From Pseudomonas floridensis (lineage in GTDB: Bacteria > Pseudomonadota > Gammaproteobacteria > Pseudomonadales > Pseudomonadaceae), in NCBI RefSeq assembly GCF_002087235.1, contig NZ_MUIO01000121.1, forward strand, positions 1 through 32,142: a stretch of DNA of 32,142 bases, given 5' to 3'. This document shows, piece by piece, positions 26,223-32,142 of the stretch; the stretch's first letter is position 1, and the number at the start of each line of letters is the position of its first letter. The translations under genes were made by a program, and so were the position numbers. The notes beneath the pieces are model-generated. The model did not search any database, was not told the origin of the DNA, and saw only the letters and a list, made by a program, of their open reading frames with translations.

Positions 26223-28619
26223 ATGAAGACCACCATTGAATTGCCTCTTTTGCCATTGCGTGATGTCGTGGTTTATCCGCACATGGTTATCCCGCTGTTC
26301 GTGGGGCGCGAGAAGTCTATCGAAGCCCTTGAGGCGGCGATGACGGGTGACAAGCAAATCCTGTTGCTCGCGCAGAGAAATCCCGCTGACGATGATCCTG
26401 ATGAGCAGGCTCTTTATAGCGTCGGCACCATTGCAACCGTATTGCAGTTGCTGAAATTGCCCGATGGCACCGTCAAAGTGCTGGTCGAAGGTGAGCAACG
26501 CGGCTCGGTCGAGCGTTTCATCGAGGTCGACGGTCATTACCGCGCCGAAGTTGCCCTGATCGATGAAGTGGACGCTCCGGATCGTGAATCCGAAGTGTTT
26601 GTGCGCAGCCTGCTAGGCCAGTTCGAGCAGTACGTGCAGTTGGGCAAGAAAGTCCCGGCAGAGGTCCTGTCGTCGCTCAACAGCATCGATGAGCCTGGCC
26701 GCCTGGTCGACACCATGGCCGCGCACATGGCGCTCAAGATCGAGCAGAAGCAGGATATCCTTGAGATTATCGACCTGTCGGCCCGTGTCGAGCACGTGCT
26801 GGCGCTGCTGGATGCCGAAATCGACCTGTTGCAGGTTGAAAAGCGCATCCGCGGTCGCGTCAAGAAGCAAATGGAGCGTAGCCAGCGCGAGTACTACCTG
26901 AACGAGCAGATGAAGGCCATTCAGAAAGAACTTGGCGATGGCGATGAAGGCCACAACGAGATCGAGGAGCTGAAAAAACGCATCGATGCCGCAGGTCTGC
27001 CCAAGGACGCCCTGGCCAAGGCCACTGCCGAGCTGAACAAGCTCAAGCAGATGTCGCCGATGTCCGCAGAGGCCACCGTGGTGCGCTCCTATATCGACTG
27101 GCTGGTCCAGGTGCCGTGGAAAGCGCAGAGCAAGGTTCGTCTGGATCTGGCGCGTGCCGAAGCGATTCTGGACGCCGATCACTACGGGCTGGACGAGGTC
27201 AAGGAGCGCATCCTTGAATATCTCGCCGTGCAGAAGCGTGTGAAGAAGATTCGCGGCCCGGTCCTGTGTCTCGTCGGTCCGCCGGGTGTGGGTAAAACCT
27301 CGCTTGCCGAGTCGATCGCCAACGCGACCAATCGCAAATTCGTCCGCATGGCCCTTGGTGGTGTGCGTGATGAAGCGGAAATTCGCGGTCATCGCCGGAC
27401 TTATATCGGTTCGATGCCAGGAAGATTGATACAAAAGATGACCAAGGTGGGTGTGCGCAACCCGCTGTTCCTGCTTGACGAAATCGACAAGATGGGCAGC
27501 GACATGCGTGGCGATCCGGCTTCGGCATTGCTGGAGGTCCTGGACCCCGAGCAGAATCACAACTTCAATGATCACTACCTTGAGGTCGATTACGACCTGT
27601 CGGACGTGATGTTCCTGTGCACCTCGAACTCGATGAACATCCCGCCAGCGCTGCTGGACCGGATGGAAGTGATCCGTCTGCCGGGCTACACCGAAGACGA
27701 AAAGATCAACATCGCCGTCAAATACCTTTCGCCCAAGCAGATTCAGGCCAACGGCCTGAAGAAAGGCGAGATTGAATTCGACGAGGAAGCGATTCGCGAC
27801 ATCATTCGTTATTACACCCGCGAGGCGGGCGTGCGTGGGCTGGAGCGCCAGATTGCCAAGGTCTGCCGCAAGGCGGTCAAAGAGCATGCGCTGGAGAAAC
27901 GCTTTGCCGTTCACGTCACCGCTGACATGCTCGAGCACTTCCTGGGTGTGCGCAAATTCCGCTACGGCCTGGCCGAGCAGCAGGACCAGATCGGCCAGGT
28001 CACAGGCCTTGCGTGGACTCAGGTGGGCGGTGAATTGCTGACCATCGAAGCCGCTGTGGTGCCGGGCAAAGGTCAGTTGATCAAGACCGGTTCGCTGGGC
28101 GATGTGATGGTCGAATCCATCACCGCAGCTCAGACCGTCGTGCGCAGCCGCGCCCGCAGTCTGGGGATTTCCGCCGACTTCCACGAGAAGCACGACACGC
28201 ACATTCACATGCCTGAAGGCGCGACGCCGAAGGATGGTCCAAGCGCTGGCGTGGGCATGTGCACGGCGCTGGTGTCGGCCCTGACGCAGATTCCGGTACG
28301 TGCCGATGTGGCCATGACTGGTGAGATCACGTTGCGTGGTCAGGTCCTGGCCATTGGCGGTCTGAAGGAAAAACTTCTGGCCGCACACCGCGGTGGAATC
28401 AAGACTGTGATCATTCCGGAAGAAAATGTACGCGATTTGAAGGAAATTCCTGACAATATCAAACAGGATCTGCAGATAAAGCCTGTTAAATGGATTGACG
28501 AAGTCCTGCAAATTGCGCTGCAATACGCGCCGGAGCCCTTGCCGGATGTGGCTCCCGATCTGGTTGCAAAGGATGAAAAACGCGAGTCTGACTCTAAGGA
28601 AAGAATTAGCACGCATTAA
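26223..28619 (+). CDS. lon: ATP-dependent Lon protease
   Basis: A 798-residue cytosolic AAA+ serine protease that degrades misfolded and regulatory proteins. The N-terminal substrate domain (about 1-200, beginning LPLLPLRDVVVYPHMV) is followed by a helical region, then the AAA+ domain with Walker A GPPGVGKTS and Walker B LFLLDEIDKM, and the C-terminal protease domain with the Ser-Lys dyad: Ser674 in DGPSAGVGM and Lys717 in GLKEKLLAAHRGG, spaced 43 residues as in E. coli. GAGG lies 7 bases before the ATG. It has its own heat-shock-type promoter after the clpX terminator. The C-terminal tail is charged (KDEKRESDSKERISTH). Confidence 0.98.
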   Translation: MKTTIELPLLPLRDVVVYPHMVIPLFVGREKSIEALEAAMTGDKQILLLAQRNPADDDPDEQALYSVGTIATVLQLLKLPDGTVKVLVEGEQRGSVERFIEVDGHYRAEVALIDEVDAPDRESEVFVRSLLGQFEQYVQLGKKVPAEVLSSLNSIDEPGRLVDTMAAHMALKIEQKQDILEIIDLSARVEHVLALLDAEIDLLQVEKRIRGRVKKQMERSQREYYLNEQMKAIQKELGDGDEGHNEIEELKKRIDAAGLPKDALAKATAELNKLKQMSPMSAEATVVRSYIDWLVQVPWKAQSKVRLDLARAEAILDADHYGLDEVKERILEYLAVQKRVKKIRGPVLCLVGPPGVGKTSLAESIANATNRKFVRMALGGVRDEAEIRGHRRTYIGSMPGRLIQKMTKVGVRNPLFLLDEIDKMGSDMRGDPASALLEVLDPEQNHNFNDHYLEVDYDLSDVMFLCTSNSMNIPPALLDRMEVIRLPGYTEDEKINIAVKYLSPKQIQANGLKKGEIEFDEEAIRDIIRYYTREAGVRGLERQIAKVCRKAVKEHALEKRFAVHVTADMLEHFLGVRKFRYGLAEQQDQIGQVTGLAWTQVGGELLTIEAAVVPGKGQLIKTGSLGDVMVESITAAQTVVRSRARSLGISADFHEKHDTHIHMPEGATPKDGPSAGVGMCTALVSALTQIPVRADVAMTGEITLRGQVLAIGGLKEKLLAAHRGGIKTVIIPEENVRDLKEIPDNIKQDLQIKPVKWIDEVLQIALQYAPEPLPDVAPDLVAKDEKRESDSKERISTH

Positions 28620-28635
28620 GACTGGGCAGGCTTCC

Positions 28636-28665
28636 TTGACAGCTTTTTAGAGCCCTTGTTATAAA
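28636..28665 (+). promoter_or_regulatory. Strong sigma-70 promoter of hupB
   Basis: A perfect -35 TTGACA (28636-28641) and TATAAA (28660-28665) at 18-base spacing, or TTATAA at 17. It gives a leader of about 90 bases to the hupB start. The -10 lies in the loop of a possible lon terminator. Confidence 0.75.
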
Positions 28666-28675
28666 GCGGCTCTTT
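28649..28675 (+). terminator. Possible lon terminator overlapping the hupB promoter
   Basis: agagcc (28649-28654) pairs with ggctct (28668-28673), followed by only three T. The 13-base loop contains the hupB -10. Weak as a terminator. Confidence 0.3.
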
Positions 28676-28764
28676 AAAGCAAGTCCGGCAAGCCTTCCAG
28701 CGCTCGTTTTGCTTAACACCTAAAACTTAGAAACATACTCAATATAGAGATAAGGGGACTTAGA

Positions 28765-29037
28765 GTGAACAAGTCGGAACTGATTGATGCTATCGCTGCA
28801 TCTGCTGATATCCCGAAAGCTGCTGCTGGCCGTGCGCTGGACGCAGTGATCGAATCCGTCACTGGCGCTCTGAAGGCTGGCGACTCGGTTGTTTTGGTTG
28901 GCTTTGGTACGTTCTCCGTTACAGATCGTCCTGCGCGCACCGGTCGCAATCCTCAGACTGGCAAGACGCTGGAAATCGCTGCTGCTAAAAAACCAGGTTT
29001 CAAAGCCGGTAAAGCCCTGAAAGAAGCTGTCAACTAA
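28765..29037 (+). CDS. hupB: DNA-binding protein HU-beta
   Basis: A 90-residue histone-like protein that bends and compacts DNA as a dimer. It has the HU fold: two N-terminal helices (NKSELIDAIAASADIPKAAAGRALDAVIESVTGAL), the core VVLVGFGTFSV and the DNA-binding arm with RPARTGRNPQTGKTLEIAA. It starts with GTG at 28765 behind a strong AAGGGGA, giving exactly the usual 90 residues. It is expressed from its own strong promoter and ends at a terminator about 20 bases after the stop. Confidence 0.98.
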   Translation: MNKSELIDAIAASADIPKAAAGRALDAVIESVTGALKAGDSVVLVGFGTFSVTDRPARTGRNPQTGKTLEIAAAKKPGFKAGKALKEAVN

Positions 29038-29056
29038 GCTTCTTCAAGCCTTTGCC

Positions 29057-29074
29057 CACCGGCCCGGTGTTTTT
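29057..29074 (+). terminator. hupB terminator with an alternative, larger fold
   Basis: caccg / cggtg (29057-29061 with 29065-29069) followed by five T. The same left arm can instead pair further downstream: accggcccgg (29058-29067) with ccggaccggt (29075-29084), 9 of 10 pairs, with the T-run in its loop. The two folds exclude each other. Confidence 0.6.
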
Positions 29075-29087
29075 CCGGACCGGTAGC

Positions 29088-29144
29088 GGAGCGGTGGTGC
29101 AGTCGGTTGCAACGCCGAAGGGTTCGAGCCCTTCCGCTCCGTCA
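29088..29144 (+). pseudogene. tRNA-Asp-like remnant lacking the anticodon arm
   Basis: The 57 bases keep a perfect 7-bp acceptor stem, GGAGCGG (29088-29094) with CCGCTCC (29134-29140), a G at the discriminator position, a D-arm-like GTGCAGTCGGTTGCAA, and a T-arm AAGGG-TTCGAG-CCCTT with a loop one base short of the normal seven. There is no anticodon arm. The 3' end is TCA instead of CCA. As I recall pseudomonad tRNA-Asp (GGAGCGGTAGTTCAGTCGGTTA ...), the acceptor, D-loop and T-arm correspond closely, so this looks like a tRNA-Asp gene that lost about 20 bases. It could still be transcribed, as a terminator follows 8 bases later. A small structured RNA with a function is the alternative. Confidence 0.7.
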
Positions 29145-29152
29145 GTTACGAG

Positions 29153-29180
29153 AAGGCGCATCCTCGGATGCGCCTTTCTT
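29153..29180 (+). terminator. Terminator after the tRNA-like remnant
   Basis: Perfect 11-bp stem aaggcgcatcc / ggatgcgcctt (29153-29163 with 29166-29176) with a short loop and a T-rich tail (tttctt). It would define the 3' end of any transcript through the tRNA-like element. Confidence 0.8.
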
Positions 29181-29242
29181 CTATCCGCTTTCTACCCACG
29201 CTCCGCGGTTGGTTAGTCAGTTCAACCGTTTTGGGGGACGCA

Positions 29243-31126
29243 ATGCTGCAGAACATCAGGGACAATTCACAGGGCTGGATTGCCAAGACAATCATCGGGA
29301 TCATCATCGCGCTGATGGCCTTTACCGGCATCGAGGCGATGTTTACCGCTACCAGCAACAAGCAGAACGCTGCTGAAGTCAACGGCGAGGACATCACTCA
29401 GAATGAGCTGAGCCAGGCCGTCGACATGCAGCGCCGTCAGCTGGCCCAGCAACTCTCCCAACAGCTGGGCAAGGATTTCGATCCTTCGCTGCTCGACGAG
29501 AAACTGCTGCGCGAGTCGGCGCTCAAGGGTCTGATCGATCGTAAGCTGCTGCTGCAAGGCGCAGCCGATTCCAAATTCTCCTTTTCCGACGCTGCGCTGG
29601 ACCAGCAGCTTTTGCAGACGCCTGAGTTTCAGGTGGATGGCAAATTCAGCGCGGACCGTTTCGATCAGGTGATTCGTCAGTTGGGCTACAGCCGTATGCA
29701 ATTCCGCCAGATGCTGGGTCAGGAAATGCTCATCGGTCAGGTACGTGCCGGTGTCGCGGGCAGTGCCTTCGTCACTGACGCCCAGGTCGATGCCTTTGCC
29801 CGTCTGGAAAAGCAGACTCGTGATTTCGCTTCGCTGACACTCCCGGCCGATACCTCGGCGGTGAAAGTCACCGATGACGAAGTCAAGGCGCACTACGACG
29901 AACACGCCAAGGAGTTCATGAGTCCTGAGCAGGTGGTGCTTGATTACATCGAATTGAAGAAGTCCGCTTTCTTCGACAAGGTGCAGGTCAAGGACGAGGA
30001 TTTGCAGGCGGCGTATCAGAAAGAGATCGCCAACCTGTCCGAGCAGCGTCGCGCAGCGCACATCCTGATCGAAGTGAACGACAAGCTCAGCGATGAGCAG
30101 GCCAAGGCGAAGATCGAAGAGATTCAGCAGCGTCTGGCCAAGGGTGAGGACTTTGCCGCATTGGCCAAGGAGTTCTCGCAGGACCCGGGTTCGTCGAACA
30201 AGGGCGGTGATCTGGGCTATGCGGGCAAGGGTGTTTACGACCCTGCGTTCGAAGATGCTCTGTACAGCCTGAACAAGGACCAGGTGTCGCAGCCTGTGCG
30301 CACCGACTTCGGCTGGCACCTGATCAAGCTGCTGGGCGTTGAGGCGCCATCGGTTCCGACGTTCGCCAGTCTGAAAGACAAGCTGACCAACGAGCTGAAG
30401 TCGCAGCAGGTCGAGCAAAAGTTCGTCGAAGTGACCAAGCAGCTGGAAGATTCGGCATTCGAATCGTCCGACCTGGCTCAGCCGGCTCAGGATCTGGGTC
30501 TCAAAGTCCAGACCACTGCGCCGTTCGGTCGCGAAGGCGGTGAAGGCCTGACAGCCAACCGTGCCGTGATTCAGGCAGCGTTCAGCCCGGAAGTGCTGGA
30601 AGAAGGCTCCAACAGCAATACGCTGGAGCTGGATCCGGAAACCGTCGTGGTCGTGCGTGTCAAAGAGCACCTGCAGCCGCAACAGCTGCCGCTTGAGAGC
30701 GTCGCTGCCGCGATTCGCGCTCAGCTGGTGAAAGAGCATGCCGGTGCTGCGGCCAAAGCCAAGGGCGAGGCGCTGCTGGCCGGGTTGCGCGATGGCAAGG
30801 TGCCGTTGGCTGCCAAGCAGGACGGACATGAGTGGAAAGTGATGGAAGCCGTCACCCGCAGTCAGGAAGGTGTCGATCCTGCGGTCCTGCAGGCTCTGTT
30901 CCGCATGCCCAAGCCAAGCGGCAAGGACAAGCCGGAATACACCAGCCAGACGGCGGCGGATGGTAGTTTCGTGATTGTGCGCCTCAATGGCGTGAATCAG
31001 GCGGCTGCACCGACTGACGCGGAAAAGGCGCAATACCGTCGCTTCCTCGCATCACGTGCCGGTCAGCAGGACTTCGCAGCGTTCCGTGCGGCACTGGAAA
31101 GCAAGGCGAAGATCGAGAAGTTCTAA
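29243..31126 (+). CDS. ppiD: Membrane-anchored periplasmic folding factor PpiD
   Basis: A 627-residue chaperone attached to the inner membrane that helps proteins leaving the Sec translocon. The N-terminus MLQNIRDNSQGWIAKTIIGIIIALMAFTGIEAMF gives a short cytoplasmic stretch and one membrane anchor (about 13-34). A SurA-like N-terminal chaperone region follows (about 36-190). The parvulin domain is at about 265-360, with RRAAHILIE, FAALAKEFSQDPGSSNKGGDLGYAGKG and FGWHLIKLLG. A long C-terminal chaperone domain completes it. The start at 29243 has GGGGG upstream; the longer frame from 29168 overlaps the terminator of the RNA element. It ends at a strong bidirectional terminator, convergent with fabI. 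Confidence 0.95.
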   Translation: MLQNIRDNSQGWIAKTIIGIIIALMAFTGIEAMFTATSNKQNAAEVNGEDITQNELSQAVDMQRRQLAQQLSQQLGKDFDPSLLDEKLLRESALKGLIDRKLLLQGAADSKFSFSDAALDQQLLQTPEFQVDGKFSADRFDQVIRQLGYSRMQFRQMLGQEMLIGQVRAGVAGSAFVTDAQVDAFARLEKQTRDFASLTLPADTSAVKVTDDEVKAHYDEHAKEFMSPEQVVLDYIELKKSAFFDKVQVKDEDLQAAYQKEIANLSEQRRAAHILIEVNDKLSDEQAKAKIEEIQQRLAKGEDFAALAKEFSQDPGSSNKGGDLGYAGKGVYDPAFEDALYSLNKDQVSQPVRTDFGWHLIKLLGVEAPSVPTFASLKDKLTNELKSQQVEQKFVEVTKQLEDSAFESSDLAQPAQDLGLKVQTTAPFGREGGEGLTANRAVIQAAFSPEVLEEGSNSNTLELDPETVVVVRVKEHLQPQQLPLESVAAAIRAQLVKEHAGAAAKAKGEALLAGLRDGKVPLAAKQDGHEWKVMEAVTRSQEGVDPAVLQALFRMPKPSGKDKPEYTSQTAADGSFVIVRLNGVNQAAAPTDAEKAQYRRFLASRAGQQDFAAFRAALESKAKIEKF

Positions 31127-31178
31127 GCCGGGTCATGCGCAGGCCGGGTCAGCCATGAACCGGCCTTGCACAGAAGCC

Positions 31179-31214
31179 AAAAAAGAAGGCCGCTCATTGA
31201 GCGGCCTTCTTTTT
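31179..31214. terminator. Bidirectional terminator between ppiD and fabI
   Basis: A-run, stem agaaggccgctc / gagcggccttct, T-run. A second 7-bp hairpin (ggccgg / ccggcc, 31142-31165) lies just upstream. It can serve both convergent genes. Confidence 0.88.
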
Positions 31215-31257
31215 GCCTGTCGGAAAGTGCCGCTCGCGATGAGCGGCACCGGCCTGA

Positions 31258-32052
31258 TCACTCTTCGATGTTGCCCATCGCGGTGGTGTTGAAACCGCCG
31301 TCGACGTACATGATCTCACCGCTGATGCCCGAGGCCAGATCGGAGCACAGAAACGCGCCGGCATTTCCGACTTCGTCGATGGTCACGTTGCGGCGCAGAG
31401 GTGTCTGCGCTTCGTTAGCGGCCAGCATCTTGCGGAAGTTCTTGATGCCCGACGCGGCCAGGGTGCGGATCGGACCCGCCGACACGGCGTTGACGCGAGT
31501 GCCTTCAGGACCGAGGCTGCCTGCCAGGTAACGGACGCCGGCTTCCAGGCTGGCCTTGGCCATGCCCATGACGTTGTAGTTCGGCATGGTGCGCTCGGCA
31601 CCCAGGTACGACAGGGTCAGCAGGCTGCCGTTGCGGCCTTTCATCATTTCGCGGCCAGCCTTGGCCAGTGCCACGAAGCTGTAGGCGCTGATGTCGTGAG
31701 CGATGCGGAAACCTTCACGGGTGGTGGCTTCGGTGAAGTCACCGTCGAGCTGGTCGCCCGGGGCGAAGCCGACCGAGTGAACGATCACGTCCAGGCCGTC
31801 CCACTTCTTGCTCAGTTCTTCAAAGACCTTATTGATCTCTTCGTCGCTGGCCACATCGCAAGGGAAGCACAGCTCAGGGCCCGAGCCCCAGCCTGCGGCG
31901 AACTCTTCGACGCGACCCTTGAGTTTGTCGTTCTGGTAGGTGAAAGCAAGCTCTGCACCTTCACGATGCATGGCGGCAGCAATGCCGGATGCGATGGACA
32001 GTTTACTGGCGACACCGACGATCAGGACGCGCTTACCGGCGAGAAAACCCAT
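31258..32052 (-). CDS. fabI: Enoyl-[acyl-carrier-protein] reductase (NADH)
   Basis: A 264-residue short-chain dehydrogenase that carries out the last reduction in each round of fatty-acid elongation; the target of triclosan. The cofactor-binding region GKRVLIVGVASKLSIASGIA, the catalytic tyrosine and lysine of NYNVMGMAK (Y-x6-K) and the flanking SYLGAER are present. The C-terminus has SGEIMYVDGGFNTTAM. AGAGGAA lies 6-7 bases before the ATG, a strong ribosome-binding site. It starts 18 bases after the end of an ABC ATPase gene on the same strand, so they may be cotranscribed. Confidence 0.97.
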   Translation of the reverse strand: MGFLAGKRVLIVGVASKLSIASGIAAAMHREGAELAFTYQNDKLKGRVEEFAAGWGSGPELCFPCDVASDEEINKVFEELSKKWDGLDVIVHSVGFAPGDQLDGDFTEATTREGFRIAHDISAYSFVALAKAGREMMKGRNGSLLTLSYLGAERTMPNYNVMGMAKASLEAGVRYLAGSLGPEGTRVNAVSAGPIRTLAASGIKNFRKMLAANEAQTPLRRNVTIDEVGNAGAFLCSDLASGISGEIMYVDGGFNTTAMGNIEE

Positions 32053-32070
32053 GTGTTGTTCCTCTTCAGG

Positions 32071-32142
32071 TTAATCGACAGCTACCGGCGCCATAAAGGC
32101 GGCTTCCAGCAGCTGCTGTGTATAAGGATGTTGCGGTGCGGC
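32071..32142 (-). CDS. C-terminal end of a peptide-type ABC transporter ATPase (partial)
   Basis: Only the last 23 codons and TAA lie in the window; the 5' part is beyond its right edge. The tail reads AAPQHPYTQQLLEAAFMAPVAVD. The HPYTQQLLEA motif is characteristic of the C-terminus of OppD/OppF/YejF-type peptide ABC ATPases. It precedes fabI by 18 bases on the same strand. In other pseudomonads, from memory, a YejF-like gene occupies this place. Confidence 0.75.
   Translation of the reverse strand, partial: AAPQHPYTQQLLEAAFMAPVAVD

Noticed and set aside
26613..28616. 667-codon antisense frame opposite lon
   Set aside because: Shadow frame; lon on the plus strand has full family motifs and a promoter.
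29267..31033. 588-codon antisense frame opposite ppiD
   Set aside because: Shadow frame with no start-site signals and a leucine/glutamine/arginine-rich translation typical of reverse frames.

Overview
The window is about 32 kb of a Pseudomonas chromosome, most like the P. syringae group. This is inferred from protein similarity recognised by eye, high G+C with long antisense shadow frames, and the gene order glnS-cysS ... folD-tRNA-tig-clpP-clpX-lon-hupB-ppiD-fabI that is typical of the genus. It is mostly core housekeeping DNA. One accessory-looking block (about 12.4-20.7 kb) lies between cysS and folD, and a smaller efflux block (4.3-7.7 kb) lies between miaE and lpxH.

Layout. 1-2.7 kb: acnB (minus), with a long repeat-rich leader. 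3.0-4.3 kb: a DUF1289 iron-sulfur-type protein and miaE (plus), ending at a good terminator. 4.3-7.7 kb: a MarR repressor with emrA- and emrB-like efflux genes, preceded by a promoter carrying two nearly identical palindromic operators. 7.8-9.1 kb: ppiB-lpxH on the minus strand with a GTGA overlap. 9.3-12.4 kb: glnS and cysS. 12.4-20.7 kb: a sigma-54 enhancer-binding protein of the AcoR type (minus), divergent from a six-gene ABC importer operon (two ATPases, two permeases, a small DUF2160 membrane protein and a binding protein) that matches the glycerol-type GlpSTPQ(DUF2160)V layout. 20.7-21.6 kb: folD (minus). 21.7-22.3 kb: tRNA-Arg(TCT), tRNA-His(GTG), tRNA-Leu(TAG) and a terminator. 22.6-28.6 kb: the protein quality-control run tig-clpP-clpX-lon. 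28.7-31.1 kb: hupB, a tRNA-Asp-like remnant without an anticodon arm, and ppiD. 31.2-32.1 kb: fabI and the last 23 codons of an upstream ABC ATPase (minus).

How it fits together. The importer operon has a very good sigma-54 promoter (TGGCACG-N4-TCGC) 52 bases before its first start codon. About 75-145 bases further upstream are seven direct GTTCA motifs in 69 bp. The divergent regulator has an intact GAFTGA loop. Together these suggest a self-contained, inducible, sigma-54-driven uptake module. Its two ATPases are degenerate in complementary ways: one lacks the switch histidine and the other lacks the LSGGQ signature, so only one composite ATP site should be canonical. The quality-control genes carry heat-shock (sigma-32-like) promoters before clpX and lon.

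Most exciting candidates: the sigma-54 module with its GTTCA array, the asymmetric importer ATPase pair, and the armless tRNA-Asp-like element followed by its own terminator.
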